This document shows, piece by piece, positions 7,705-17,316 of a DNA stretch of 64,000 nucleotides (positions within the stretch are counted from its first letter, which is position 1; each line of letters opens with the position of its first letter). Source of the stretch: Candidatus Homeothermus arabinoxylanisolvens (GTDB taxonomy: Bacteria > Bacteroidota > Bacteroidia > Bacteroidales > Muribaculaceae). The DNA is taken from contig LUJO01000012.1 of the NCBI GenBank assembly GCA_001689405.1, positions 16,286 to 80,285 on the forward strand, read 5' to 3'. A program made the translations under genes and the position numbers. The notes under the pieces are model-generated. The model was given only the letters and a program-made list of their open reading frames with translations. It was not told where the DNA came from and searched no databases.

Positions 7705-10700
7705 CTATTGTTTTATTATTTTGTTGTCACTTATCACGGTCTTGCGCAGCTTGCGGCGGTTGCGTCTGACTCCGTTGTATGCAAAGATACAATAAAGTAC
7801 CGGCACAAACAACAGTGTGAGTATGGTAGAGAATGTAAGACCGCCGATGACGGCAGTACCCATCGGGCGCCACATCTCGGCGCCCTGACCCGTACCGCAT
7901 GCCATAGGCACCATACCGAGTATTGTCGTAAGCGTTGTCATTACCACCGGACGCAGACGTGACTTGCCGCCCGTTATCACGGCCTTGCTTATAGACATGC
8001 CTCGCTCACGGTTGAGCGATATGTAGTCGATGAGCACTATACCGTTCTTGACCACGATACCGATAAGCATTATGGCTCCGATCATCGACATTATATTGAG
8101 GGTATGGCCCGACAGCCACAATATTATGAATACACCCGAGAATGCAAACAGCAACGAGGTCATGATGATGCCCGGGTAAGTATAGCTCTCAAACTGCGCC
8201 GCCATGACGATGTATACAAGTATTACGATAAGCACAGCAAGCAACAACAGGTCACGGAACGAATCCTGCTGGTCCTCGTAACTTCCGGCAAGACCGATGT
8301 TGACGCCTGAAGGCAAATCCATCTTGTCGATATCCACCTGCGCCTTTTCCACAATCTCGCTCATCGGCGCTCCGGCCACGACCGCGCTCACGGTGATTAT
8401 ACGCTGACGGTCCTTGCGCTCGATTGTCGGAGGCGTGAAGCGCTCCACCACCTTGCCGACATCCTTTATGCGTACGGCGTTGCCCGTACCCGAATATATA
8501 AGTATGTTCTCGATATCCTCAAGCGATGTGCGCTTCTCCGGCGCATACATGACCTTTATGTCGTACTCCTCGCCGTCCTCGCGATAGAGCGATGCGATGG
8601 AGCCGTTTATCCGGTTGCGCAGATAACCGGCGGCTGTCTGCAGATTGAGTCCGTACAGAGCCAGTTTCTCGCGGTCGAAATCGACCTGATACTCGGGCTG
8701 GTAATCGGCACGCGACACACGTATGTCGGCCGTACCCTTGATTCCCGATAGTATCTTTACAAGCCGCTGCGCCACAGAGTCGGTCTCGGTGAAGTCATAG
8801 CCGTACACCTCATAATCGAGCTGCGACTGTCCGCCCATACCCATTCCGCCGCCTACAATGACCTGCGCTTTTTTAAACTCGGGATAACGCTTCAGGTCGG
8901 CACGCATTGAAGCCGCTATCTCGGCAATGCCCCTCTCACGGTCGCCGGGATCAAGCAGACGCACGTTGGCCGATATGATATGAGTGCCGTTATCGCTCAA
9001 CGAGCCAAACACATTGTCGCTCGAAGCGGTGCCGGTAGTATAGTTCATGACCTTGATTTCGGGATACTTCTCGCGCCACTCCGCATACAGACGCTCCATG
9101 ACCTCCTTCGATATCTCTACACGTGTGCCTATAGGAAGCTCGAGCTTCACCGACAGTCGCGCGTCGTCAGCCACAGGGAAAAATTCGGTGCCCACGCTTT
9201 TCATCAGCACAAGCGAGCCGAAGAATGTAGCCATACACACCACCACAGTCACCAGCTTGTGCCCCACTACCCAGCCGAGCAGCCAAGCGTAACCGTTGTC
9301 AAACGCATCGAGGCCCTTGCGTATGGGGGTATACAGCACCGTGTACATACGACCGTGCTTGACATCCTTGCGCAGCAACTGCGAGCAGAGCATCGGAGTA
9401 AGCGACAGCGCGCACACCGTCGATATGATCATCATGATAGTCACCATCCATCCGAGCTGACGGAAAAGCACGCCGGTCATGCCGGTCACGAGAGTCAGCG
9501 GGAAGAACACCGCTATAAGCGTAAGTGTCGACGCTATAACCGACACGGCCACTTCGTTGGTGCCGTGCACGGCGGCCTGCTTCGGGTCGGAGCCACGCTC
9601 TATGTGGGTAGTGACATTTTCAAGTACGACGATGGCGTCATCGACCACCATACCTATCGATATGGACAGCGCCGACAGCGACACGATGTTGAGCGAATTG
9701 CCCGTTACGGCAAGGTATATGAACGAAGCTATAAGCGATATAGGTATGGTGATCGTGATAATCAATGTGGCGCGCCAGCGTCCCAAGAACGCAAACACCA
9801 CAATTATCACAAACAGCAGGGCGTAAAGCACCGTCTCGACCAGCGAGGCTATGGTATTGCGTATATTGTCCGACGTATCCACAATCACGCCGAGCTTGAC
9901 ATCGGAAGGGAGTCGCTTCTGGAGCGAGGGCAGCATCTTCATGACCTCTTCCGAAATCTTCACCGAGTTGGCTCCCGACTGCTTCTGCACCACAATCATG
10001 GCTCCCTGCTCACCGTTGTTGAATGTTTCCTGCGCACGCTCCTCAAGAGTATCCTCGATGCGGGCCACATCGCGCAGATACACGTTGCGTCCTCCCTGCG
10101 AACCTACCACAAGGTCTTTGAGGTGGTCGGTAGAGGTGAACTCGCCCTGAACACGAAGCGAATATGTGTCGCTGCCTATGTCAAATGCTCCACCGGGTAT
10201 ATTGCGGTTTTCCGCGGCGATAAGAGCCGAGATGGTCTCTACCGACAGGTTATATGCCTCCAGACGCTGCGGGTCGACATATATATGTATCTCGCGTTTG
10301 GGAGCTCCCGATATGGACACCGAGCCGACACCGCTTATTCGGGCGAGAGGATTGGCCACATTCTCGTCCAGAATCTTATACAGTCCCGGCATACTCTCCT
10401 TGGCCTGTACCGACAGCAGCACGATAGGTATCATGTCGGAGCTGAACTTGAATATGATGGGGTTCTCGGCCGCGTCGGGCAGCTGGCTCTTCACCATGTC
10501 GAGTTTGTCGCGCACGTCATTGGTAAGCACGTCAATATCCTCGCCGTACTCAAATTCAAGTGTTATCACCGATATGTTTTCACGCGACTTTGACGTAATA
10601 TGTTTGAGGTCGTTTACCGCATTAAGACTGTTTTCAAGCGGACGCGTCACGTTCTGCTCTATATCGGGCGCGCTTGCCCCGGAGTAAGTGGTCATGACCA

Positions 10701-10836
10701 TTATGGTGTTGGTCTCGACATCGGGGTAAAGGTCGATAGGCAGAGTCGTGAGCGAGAAGAGACCGAGTATCATCACGGCCACAAAACAGAGAGTGGTCAT
10801 GATCGGTCGCTTCACCGCATTTGCATATAAGCTCAT
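7705..10836 (-). CDS. RND efflux pump inner-membrane transporter (AcrB/HAE1-like)
   Basis: A 1043-residue proton-driven pump with the expected twelve membrane spans and two large periplasmic loops. The proton-relay aspartates appear in GMVVDDAIVVLEN in the first half, and the matching lysine appears in GIVVKNGIVLIDY in the second half. The N-terminus (RPIMTTLCFVAVMILGLFSL) and the SGASAPDIEQNVTRPLE segment are typical of the family. Substrates cannot be read from the sequence, but the lack of heavy-metal motifs favours the hydrophobe/drug group. It is the central gene of a TolC-adaptor-pump operon. Confidence 0.93.
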   Translation of the reverse strand: MSLYANAVKRPIMTTLCFVAVMILGLFSLTTLPIDLYPDVETNTIMVMTTYSGASAPDIEQNVTRPLENSLNAVNDLKHITSKSRENISVITLEFEYGEDIDVLTNDVRDKLDMVKSQLPDAAENPIIFKFSSDMIPIVLLSVQAKESMPGLYKILDENVANPLARISGVGSVSISGAPKREIHIYVDPQRLEAYNLSVETISALIAAENRNIPGGAFDIGSDTYSLRVQGEFTSTDHLKDLVVGSQGGRNVYLRDVARIEDTLEERAQETFNNGEQGAMIVVQKQSGANSVKISEEVMKMLPSLQKRLPSDVKLGVIVDTSDNIRNTIASLVETVLYALLFVIIVVFAFLGRWRATLIITITIPISLIASFIYLAVTGNSLNIVSLSALSISIGMVVDDAIVVLENVTTHIERGSDPKQAAVHGTNEVAVSVIASTLTLIAVFFPLTLVTGMTGVLFRQLGWMVTIMMIISTVCALSLTPMLCSQLLRKDVKHGRMYTVLYTPIRKGLDAFDNGYAWLLGWVVGHKLVTVVVCMATFFGSLVLMKSVGTEFFPVADDARLSVKLELPIGTRVEISKEVMERLYAEWREKYPEIKVMNYTTGTASSDNVFGSLSDNGTHIISANVRLLDPGDRERGIAEIAASMRADLKRYPEFKKAQVIVGGGMGMGGQSQLDYEVYGYDFTETDSVAQRLVKILSGIKGTADIRVSRADYQPEYQVDFDREKLALYGLNLQTAAGYLRNRINGSIASLYREDGEEYDIKVMYAPEKRTSLEDIENILIYSGTGNAVRIKDVGKVVERFTPPTIERKDRQRIITVSAVVAGAPMSEIVEKAQVDIDKMDLPSGVNIGLAGSYEDQQDSFRDLLLLAVLIVILVYIVMAAQFESYTYPGIIMTSLLFAFSGVFIILWLSGHTLNIMSMIGAIMLIGIVVKNGIVLIDYISLNRERGMSISKAVITGGKSRLRPVVMTTLTTILGMVPMACGTGQGAEMWRPMGTAVIGGLTFSTILTLLFVPVLYCIFAYNGVRRNRRKLRKTVISDNKIIKQ

Positions 10837-10868
10837 CCTGTGTACTTTTTATTAATGTGACGTATAAC

Positions 10869-11909
10869 TTATTTTTTTATAACATTGACCTCGACGCCGT
10901 CGGCGAGGCGGCTCTGTCCCGATATGACCACTTCGTCACCGTTCTCAACGCCGGAGAGCAACTCATACGTGTCGCCGAGGCGCTGCCCTATCTCGACACG
11001 GCTGAAGTCGACTTTGCCGTCCTTATAAATGTATACAAACTTCTCACCCGAACCGGTCTGCTTGACTATGGCTCTGTCAGGCACTACCACACGCTCTTCG
11101 GTGCCGAAATTCATGACCACGCGCGCAAACATGCCGGGACGCACACGCTCGTCGGCATTGGCTATCACTACTTCGACGGTAAACGTGCGGGTCGACGGGT
11201 CGATGACGGGATATATAAGGTCGACCTCGCCTACGAACTTCTCGTCGCCGTACACGTCGAGATATACATCGACCTTCATGCCCTTGTGCACTTTGGTAAA
11301 CTCGTTCTCGCTCACGTTGATAAGCACTTTCACCGGGCGCAACTGCTCTATGGTAAGTATAGGCTGCTGTCCGGTCATGTCGCCCGGATCGTAATTACGG
11401 GCTGTCACCACCCCGTTGATGGGCGACACGAGTATGGTGTTCTCCACCATATTGTCATACTGACGTCGGGCGGCGTCAAGTTCGGTCTTCATCTGGTCGA
11501 CCGACTGCTTTGTGCCGCCTCCTATGTTGTAGAGCTCAAGCGCGCGTTTATACTCGCGCTCCGTATTGTCAAGACGCACTTTGAGCTGATCTATGTTTAC
11601 ATCGTCGAGCACCACGAGCTTCTGCCCTTTGGCCACCTTGTAGCCGACATCGACAAGTATCGACTTTATGCGGTTGGGCGTCGATGTAGTTATGTTGTTG
11701 GTCTTGAAAGCCTCCACCGTAGCCGTGTATGACATAAGCTGATCCACGCTCTGGCGGTGTACTTTCTGTATCTCCACGTTAGGACGTTCGTCCACTTCCG
11801 CTACAGCGGCCTTGCTCTCTCCATCGCTTTTGCAAGAGTGAAAAGGCACTGCGGCAATCAACGCCAGACCGAGCAAAGAGGCGGCGTATCTGTTGCAATT
11901 CATTGACAT
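10869..11909 (-). CDS. RND efflux periplasmic adaptor (membrane fusion protein)
   Basis: The protein has 346 residues. Its N-terminus has a signal sequence ending in a lipobox-like PFHSC, so it is probably a lipoprotein anchored in the inner membrane. The body shows the HlyD/AcrA order: a beta-barrel and lipoyl half with KILVDVGYKVAKGQKLVVLDD, a short helical hairpin, the second lipoyl half with SPINGVVTARNYDPGDM, and a C-terminal barrel and membrane-proximal domain. It bridges the pump and the TolC-like channel. A second ATG two codons in could also start the protein. It lies 32 bp upstream of the pump gene and 17 bp downstream of the channel gene. Confidence 0.9.
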   Translation of the reverse strand: MSMNCNRYAASLLGLALIAAVPFHSCKSDGESKAAVAEVDERPNVEIQKVHRQSVDQLMSYTATVEAFKTNNITTSTPNRIKSILVDVGYKVAKGQKLVVLDDVNIDQLKVRLDNTEREYKRALELYNIGGGTKQSVDQMKTELDAARRQYDNMVENTILVSPINGVVTARNYDPGDMTGQQPILTIEQLRPVKVLINVSENEFTKVHKGMKVDVYLDVYGDEKFVGEVDLIYPVIDPSTRTFTVEVVIANADERVRPGMFARVVMNFGTEERVVVPDRAIVKQTGSGEKFVYIYKDGKVDFSRVEIGQRLGDTYELLSGVENGDEVVISGQSRLADGVEVNVIKK

Positions 11910-11926
11910 TATACTTGTGATTGTTT

Positions 11927-13372
11927 TTATTTGTTATCGACCGGTTTATATTTCTCAAGATCGGCGTTGCCCAGCAGAAGCTCCAGCTCGCTGTTGGCCA
12001 CGAGATAGTTGTATATCGACTGGTAGTACGACAACCGCGCCTGCGTAAGCGCAAGCTCTGCATCGCGCAGGTCAAGATAACTTGCGGCGCCTATCTCAAA
12101 CGACTTCTCCATTATGTCATAGGCCTTGACTGCCTGTGTCACACTCTCCGAGCTGCTCGATATCTGCTTGACGTTTTTGTTGATATTGTCCACGGCAAGG
12201 TCGACCTGCATCCTTACCGAGCGTTCAAGATTGTCACGCTGCCATTTCATCTCGTCGACCTGTATGCGCGACTGCTTGATGCGGCTGTAACGCTGGCCGC
12301 CCTCGAATATAGGTATCGACAACGTGAGTCCTATGACCGAATAGGGATTCCAGCGGAAGTTCTTGAGCGCGTTGCCGTTTGACGACGAAGTCCAGTTGTA
12401 ATTGGCCGTAAACGCGAGCGTGGGAAACCATGCCGCTTTCTGCACCTTAAGCGCCTGTTCGAGGGTACGTGTCTGAAGCGACAGTTTCCGCAGGTCGCTG
12501 TTGCCGTCTATTGTCTTGTCGATTGACAAAGCGTTTTCATACATGTCTTTTTCGTAGTCGGCAAGTTTTACCGTAGGCTTCACCGGATAGGAGGTGTCTA
12601 AGCCCATGAGTATGGCAAGCTGCATACGTGCCTGCTTGATGGCTATCTCGGCCTGAAGCAGCTCCGGCTCGACATTCTTGACCTGCACCGACGAGCGCAA
12701 TACATCATATTCCGAAGCCGTTCCTACCTGAAATTTTTTCTCGAACACACCGTGGTTGAACACCGCGTTATCATAATTCTCCTTTATGACAAGATAGCTG
12801 TCCTCGGCAAGAAGCAGCGAGTAGTAGGCGCTCTTTATCTGATTGACAAGCGACAGGCGCGAAGACCGTGCGTCCTCGATGTTCTGAAGTATCTGGCTGT
12901 CGCTCAACTTAAGCGAGGCCCACAGCTGAGGCGCTATAAGGGGCAAAGTAGCGTTAAAACCCACCTGATAGCTGTTATCGAGGCCCATTTTAATACCGTC
13001 GCGGCCACCCGAAGATTTGGCTTTTGTCTGACCGGCATCAGGCTCGTCGCCCTCCTGACCGCCTGAACCGGCGCCTCCGCCCATGCTGCCGAAGTCCATA
13101 TTCATATAAGCCACCTGTTTGGCTACCATACGGTTATAATTGGCTCCGAAGTTTATTGACGGAAGCAGCTGGCCGAGAGTCTCTTTTTTGGAGTAGTCCA
13201 TACGTTCTATCTCCATGTCGGTCACTTTTATTGTAGGATTTTCACTTAAAGCTATAGCTATGCATTCATCAAGCGAGAGGGAAAGTGTATCGGCCGGAAG
13301 TTGACTGGCCGATAAAGTCAGAACGAAACCGCAAGCAAACCCTGACACAGCATATCGTAATCTCATACCCAT
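11927..13372 (-). CDS. TolC-family outer membrane efflux channel
   Basis: The 481-residue protein is taken from the ATG giving MGMRLRYAVSG, because it leads straight into a signal peptide; the longer frame runs through the promoter. After cleavage comes LSLDECIAIALSENPTIK, the usual first helix of the outer membrane efflux protein family. Two long helical repeats follow, each with an ALxxNYNW or YxxGAASYLDLRDAELALTQ-like pattern. Residues of about 90-125 form a Gly-rich, charged insertion (GGGAGSGGQEGDEP). It is the first gene of the efflux operon and has a well-matched promoter. Confidence 0.9.
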   Translation of the reverse strand: MGMRLRYAVSGFACGFVLTLSASQLPADTLSLSLDECIAIALSENPTIKVTDMEIERMDYSKKETLGQLLPSINFGANYNRMVAKQVAYMNMDFGSMGGGAGSGGQEGDEPDAGQTKAKSSGGRDGIKMGLDNSYQVGFNATLPLIAPQLWASLKLSDSQILQNIEDARSSRLSLVNQIKSAYYSLLLAEDSYLVIKENYDNAVFNHGVFEKKFQVGTASEYDVLRSSVQVKNVEPELLQAEIAIKQARMQLAILMGLDTSYPVKPTVKLADYEKDMYENALSIDKTIDGNSDLRKLSLQTRTLEQALKVQKAAWFPTLAFTANYNWTSSSNGNALKNFRWNPYSVIGLTLSIPIFEGGQRYSRIKQSRIQVDEMKWQRDNLERSVRMQVDLAVDNINKNVKQISSSSESVTQAVKAYDIMEKSFEIGAASYLDLRDAELALTQARLSYYQSIYNYLVANSELELLLGNADLEKYKPVDNK

Positions 13373-13392
13373 GTGATAATTATAATTCAATA

Positions 13393-13424
13393 CAAAGTTA
13401 ATAGCACAGCTACCGAAATACAAA
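13393..13424 (-). promoter_or_regulatory. Promoter of the RND efflux operon
   Basis: Read on the minus strand, TTTG (13421-13424) is followed after exactly 20 bp by TAACTTTG (13393-13400), a full match to the Bacteroidetes -33/-7 consensus. The -7 element lies about 20 bp before the chosen start codon of the TolC-like gene. This supports that start and makes the channel gene first in the operon. Confidence 0.75.
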
Positions 13425-13440
13425 TATCACATATTAAAAA

Positions 13441-13474
13441 TGCCAAAAAGGATAGGATTCTACCCTTTTTGGCA
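13441..13474 (-). terminator. Terminator after ilvA
   Basis: An 11-bp perfect stem (13441-13451 with 13464-13474) with a 12-nt loop lies 24 bp after the ilvA stop. On the minus strand it is followed by a run of T. It insulates ilvA from the efflux operon. Confidence 0.8.
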
Positions 13475-13497
13475 TTTATGTATTTTCAGGAGCGACG

Positions 13498-14709
13498 TTA
13501 TGAGGCGATAACCTGATAACCGGCTTCGGCAAGCCCTTTCTTTATTATGTCGATATGTTCATGATTTCGGGTCTCCATGACAAGACGGAGCGAGCAGCTC
13601 GTGATGGGAGTGTCCACACTTATGCGCTCGTGGGTAACCGATATTATATTTCCACCCAGACGTCCTATGACTTCGCTTACATCGGCCAGTACACCGGGTT
13701 TGTCAAAGAGGTCAATGGTTACCGCATAGTTGCGGCCGCTCTTTATAAGACCTCGGTTTATGACACGGCTCAGTATGGTGACATCGATGTTGCCGCCCGA
13801 TACAAGACACACCGTATTGCGGCCCTTGACAGGGACCTTGTTATACATGGCGGCGGCCACAGCCACGGCACCGGCGCCTTCGGCCACCAGCTTCTCCTGC
13901 TCCATCATGGCAAGAATAGCGGCCGATATCTCATCGTCGCTCACAGTGACTATGTCATCGACATACTCCTTGCACAGTGCAAACGTGTTGTCGCCCGGTT
14001 CTTTTACCGAAATACCGTCGGCCACGGTCGACACACTCGGCAGACACTCTATCTTGCCATGCTTTAACGACTCGACCATGCTCGGAGCTCCGGCTGCCTG
14101 AACGCCGTATACCTTGACGTCGGGACGCACCGACTTTATGGCATAAGCCACTCCCGATATAAGGCCGCCACCGCCTACAGGCACTATGACAACCTCCACC
14201 TCGGGCATCTCGTCGAGTATCTCAAGCCCGATAGTGCCCTGTCCGGCTATGACAAGCGGGTCATTGAACGGATGCACGAATGTATATCCGTGCTCGTCGC
14301 GCATCTCGAGAGCACGCTTGTAGGCGTCATCATACACGCCCGGCACAAGGCATACCTCGGCGCCGTACTTCTTGGTAGCCTCGACCTTCGAGATCGGAGC
14401 GCCCTCGGGAAGACATATTATGGCCTTTATGCCGGCGGCCTTGGCTCCGAGAGCCACACCCTGCGCATGATTGCCGGCGGAACAGGCGATTACGCCATGA
14501 GACTTTTCCTCATCGGAGAGTTGCGATATCTTGTAGTATGCACCGCGCAACTTGAACGAGCCGGTATGTTGCAGACACTCCGGCTTCAGATATACGTTAC
14601 TTTCCGGATTTATTTTAGGCGCGGCTATAAGTTCGGTATGCCGCACTACACCCTTAAGCACGTGAGCGGCGCGATATATGTCGCTCAACGATAGCATTTC
14701 ATTTGACAT
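13498..14709 (-). CDS. ilvA: Threonine ammonia-lyase (threonine dehydratase)
   Basis: A 403-residue PLP enzyme that converts threonine to 2-oxobutanoate, the entry step to isoleucine. The PLP lysine sits in TGSFKLRGAYY near residue 53, and the phosphate loop is GGGGLISG. A single ACT domain occupies the last 80 residues (TIDLFDKPGVLADVSEVI), so this is the roughly 400-residue single-ACT form. It could be the allosterically regulated biosynthetic enzyme or a catabolic one; the sequence alone does not decide. It stands alone and diverges from pyrE. Confidence 0.92.
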   Translation of the reverse strand: MSNEMLSLSDIYRAAHVLKGVVRHTELIAAPKINPESNVYLKPECLQHTGSFKLRGAYYKISQLSDEEKSHGVIACSAGNHAQGVALGAKAAGIKAIICLPEGAPISKVEATKKYGAEVCLVPGVYDDAYKRALEMRDEHGYTFVHPFNDPLVIAGQGTIGLEILDEMPEVEVVIVPVGGGGLISGVAYAIKSVRPDVKVYGVQAAGAPSMVESLKHGKIECLPSVSTVADGISVKEPGDNTFALCKEYVDDIVTVSDDEISAAILAMMEQEKLVAEGAGAVAVAAAMYNKVPVKGRNTVCLVSGGNIDVTILSRVINRGLIKSGRNYAVTIDLFDKPGVLADVSEVIGRLGGNIISVTHERISVDTPITSCSLRLVMETRNHEHIDIIKKGLAEAGYQVIAS

Positions 14710-14735
14710 TTTGACACTGTATTTTTTCTGTGGCG

Positions 14736-14743
14736 CAAATGTA
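14736..14743 (-). promoter_or_regulatory. Possible -7 promoter element for ilvA
   Basis: On the minus strand this reads TACATTTG, matching TAnnTTTG, 26 bp upstream of the ilvA start. No good TTTG lies at the expected distance, so the assignment rests on the -7 element and its position. Confidence 0.4.
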
Positions 14744-14784
14744 GCAATTATTCCTTTTACAAGTATACTTTTTACCGTGTTTTA

Positions 14785-14816
14785 TTTGATTTTAGCTTCC
14801 AAATACATTATCTTTG
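14785..14816 (+). promoter_or_regulatory. Promoter of the pyrE-argH gene set
   Basis: TTTG (14785-14788), a 20-bp spacer and TATCTTTG (14809-14816) give a full match to the Bacteroidetes vegetative promoter. The pyrE ATG is 29 bp downstream. This rules out the longer pyrE reading frame that begins inside the promoter. Confidence 0.8.
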
Positions 14817-14845
14817 CACCTGACAAAAACCAAATTATATTCAAG

Positions 14846-15493
14846 ATGAAAAAGTTAGAAAGTCTCGTTGCCGAAAAGTTATTGAAAATCAGTGCGATTA
14901 AATTGCAACCCGAAATTCCTTTTGTTTGGGCTTCAGGCTGGAACTCACCAATATATACCGATAACCGCAAGACCCTCTCATATCCGGAATTGCGCACATT
15001 CATCAAAACCGAACTGTGCCGCATAATTATGGAGAACTTCGAGCAGCCCGACGCCATAGCCGGTGTTGCCACAGGAGCCATAGCACAAGGCGCATTGGTA
15101 GCCGATACCCTTGCACTGCCCTACGTATATGTACGGTCGACTCCGAAGGACCACGGACTTGAAAACCTCATCGAAGGCAACCTTAAGCCCGGACAGAAAG
15201 TGGTAGTGATCGAAGACCTCATTTCCACCGGCGGCAGCAGCCTGAAAGCCGTAGAAGCCATACGCAATGCAGGTTGCGAGGTAGTGGGCATGGCAGCCAT
15301 ATTCACATACGGCTTCCCGGTAGCCGTGAAGCGCTTCAACGAAGCCGGTGTCAAACTGATTACCTTAAGCAACTACAACTCAATGCTCGAAGCTGCGCTT
15401 GAGACCAACTATATCAAAGAGGATGACCTCGCTACCCTTAAAGAGTGGCGCAAGGATCCCGCCAACTGGTCGCCCGCATCAAAGGCAGAATAA
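14846..15493 (+). CDS. pyrE: Orotate phosphoribosyltransferase
   Basis: A 215-residue enzyme that transfers phosphoribosyl from PRPP to orotate in pyrimidine synthesis. The ATG giving MKKLESLVAEKLL is chosen because the promoter lies just upstream and the extra N-terminal residues of the longer frame look non-coding. The PRPP-binding motif is VVVIEDLISTGGSS near residue 125. An early FVWASGWNSPIYTDNR segment is also typical. It is followed 30 bp later by an SRPBCC gene, as often seen in Bacteroidales. Confidence 0.95.
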   Translation: MKKLESLVAEKLLKISAIKLQPEIPFVWASGWNSPIYTDNRKTLSYPELRTFIKTELCRIIMENFEQPDAIAGVATGAIAQGALVADTLALPYVYVRSTPKDHGLENLIEGNLKPGQKVVVIEDLISTGGSSLKAVEAIRNAGCEVVGMAAIFTYGFPVAVKRFNEAGVKLITLSNYNSMLEAALETNYIKEDDLATLKEWRKDPANWSPASKAE

Positions 15494-15523
15494 AGTTACA
15501 TACAACATTTAATCTCTCATAAA

Positions 15524-15949
15524 GTGACTACATACTCCAGCAAGCCGGCTATCTTGGACATGCCGGTAGAAACCGTATACAAACATATCAGCGACATAGC
15601 CGCATATCAGGAAAAAATCAACGGGTTGCCCGACGATATAAAGAAAAAGATAGGCAACGTGGCCTTTGACAACGACAAGATAACGATCAAGGGCGCCCCG
15701 ATGGGCGACATCGAGCTTGCCGTAACCGAGCGCATCGAGAACAAGCGCATGGCCCTGACGGCCCAGAAAGCCCCGGTGCCCATCATAATGTCGATAAATC
15801 TTGAAGAGCAAGGTGCCGACAAGACTCAGGTAGTGACATCGATCGATGTGGAGATGCCGGCCATGCTGAAGCCTATGGTAGGCCCGAAACTTCAGGAAGC
15901 CGCTGAAAAATTCGGCGACATGATAAAGAACCTCGCTTTTGTAAAATAA
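15524..15949 (+). CDS. SRPBCC-family (START-like) protein
   Basis: A small 141-residue protein beginning with GTG. It shows the helix-grip pattern of polyketide-cyclase/START-like proteins: an N-terminal strand with a DMPVETVYKHISDI helix, a run of beta strands (KITIKGAPMGDIELAVTERIENKRMALTAQ), and a long C-terminal helix (LQEAAEKFGDMIKNLAF). Such folds hold hydrophobic ligands, but no ligand can be named. It sits between pyrE and argH, 14 bp from the latter, and is probably co-transcribed with both. Confidence 0.8.
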   Translation: MTTYSSKPAILDMPVETVYKHISDIAAYQEKINGLPDDIKKKIGNVAFDNDKITIKGAPMGDIELAVTERIENKRMALTAQKAPVPIIMSINLEEQGADKTQVVTSIDVEMPAMLKPMVGPKLQEAAEKFGDMIKNLAFVK

Positions 15950-15963
15950 GCGCACTTATATAC

Positions 15964-17316
15964 ATGGCATCAAAACTTTGGGAAAAATCGGTGACCGTCG
16001 ACCATGACGTGGAGTCCTATACGGTAGGACGCGACAGGGAGATGGATCTCTATCTCGCGCCTTATGACGTGCTCGGCTCCATGGCCCACATAACCATGCT
16101 GGAGTCGATAGGTTTACTTACAGCTGACGAACTCGGCACTCTTCTTGACGCCCTACGCGATATTTACGGAGGCATCGAACGGGGCGAATTCATCATAGAA
16201 GATGACATCGAGGACGTACATTCCCAAGTGGAACTGATGCTGACACGCCGCCTCGGCGATGTAGGCAAGAAGATACATTCCGGGCGCTCACGCAACGATC
16301 AGGTGCTTGTCGACCTTAAGCTTTTCATACGCTCGCGCATCGAGGACGTCGTAAAGGCCGTGACACGGCTTTTTGACACACTCATAGCGCAAAGCGACCG
16401 CTACAAAGACGTGCTCATGCCCGGCTACACTCATCTGCAGGTAGCCATGCCCTCTTCGTTCGGCCTATGGTTTGGAGCTTATGCGGAGTCACTTGTCGAC
16501 GATCTTACGGTGCTTCGCGGAGCATACGCGGTGACCAACCGCAACCCGCTCGGATCGGCCGCCGGTTACGGGTCGTCATTTCCGCTCAACCGCACTATGA
16601 CCACCGACCTGCTCGGTTTTGACTCAATGGACTACAACGTGGTCTACGCACAGATGGGGCGCGGCAAGACAGAGCGTATAGTATCGCAGGCTCTCGCCGG
16701 AATAGCCGCCACCATAGGCAAACTCGCTTATGACGCATGCATGTTCAACTCCCAGAACTTCGGCTTCATAAAACTGCCTGACGAGTACACCACCGGCTCG
16801 TCGATAATGCCTCATAAGAAAAATCCCGATGTATTTGAGCTGACACGCGCAAAGTGCAACAAACTTCAGGCACTCCCCTATGAGATAACGCTTATCACCA
16901 ACAATCTGCCCTCCGGATATTTCCGCGACCTGCAGCTTGTAAAGGAGAACTTCCTGCCGGCGTTTGACACTATGATATCCATAATCGACATGGTGGAAGC
17001 CATGGTGTCAAGCATAAAGGTGAACACCGACATATTGTCTGACGAGCGTTATCGGCTCATGTTCTCGGTTGAGGAAGTCAACCGGCTCGCCCGTGAGGGA
17101 ATGCCGTTTCGCGACGCATACAAAAAGGTGGGCCTTGACATAGAGAACGGACGCTTCTCCGCTCCTGACAAAGTAAGCCACACCCACGAAGGCTCGATAG
17201 GCAACCTGTGCAACGACCGCATAAAAGCGCTCTATGCTAAAGTGCTGTCTGAATTTGATTTCGACACATATCACGAGGCTTTCGCTCGCCTTCTGGATCG
17301 TGAAATCAACAGTTAG
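15964..17316 (+). CDS. argH: Argininosuccinate lyase
   Basis: A 450-residue member of the fumarase/aspartase superfamily, predicted to cleave argininosuccinate to arginine and fumarate. The superfamily signature is GSSIMPHKKNPD near residue 280, containing the catalytic serine loop. Family segments HSGRSRNDQV (about residue 100) and PGYTHLQVAMP (about 155) are present. The length is normal. No other arg gene is in view. The 3' end overlaps the start of the following lipoprotein gene by 17 bp. Confidence 0.95.
   Translation: MASKLWEKSVTVDHDVESYTVGRDREMDLYLAPYDVLGSMAHITMLESIGLLTADELGTLLDALRDIYGGIERGEFIIEDDIEDVHSQVELMLTRRLGDVGKKIHSGRSRNDQVLVDLKLFIRSRIEDVVKAVTRLFDTLIAQSDRYKDVLMPGYTHLQVAMPSSFGLWFGAYAESLVDDLTVLRGAYAVTNRNPLGSAAGYGSSFPLNRTMTTDLLGFDSMDYNVVYAQMGRGKTERIVSQALAGIAATIGKLAYDACMFNSQNFGFIKLPDEYTTGSSIMPHKKNPDVFELTRAKCNKLQALPYEITLITNNLPSGYFRDLQLVKENFLPAFDTMISIIDMVEAMVSSIKVNTDILSDERYRLMFSVEEVNRLAREGMPFRDAYKKVGLDIENGRFSAPDKVSHTHEGSIGNLCNDRIKALYAKVLSEFDFDTYHEAFARLLDREINS

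Noticed and set aside
8980..10593. Long plus-strand open frame (537 codons) opposite the RND pump
   Set aside because: Its translation is rich in His, Arg and Tyr with no recognisable domain; it mirrors the codon bias of the pump gene on the other strand.
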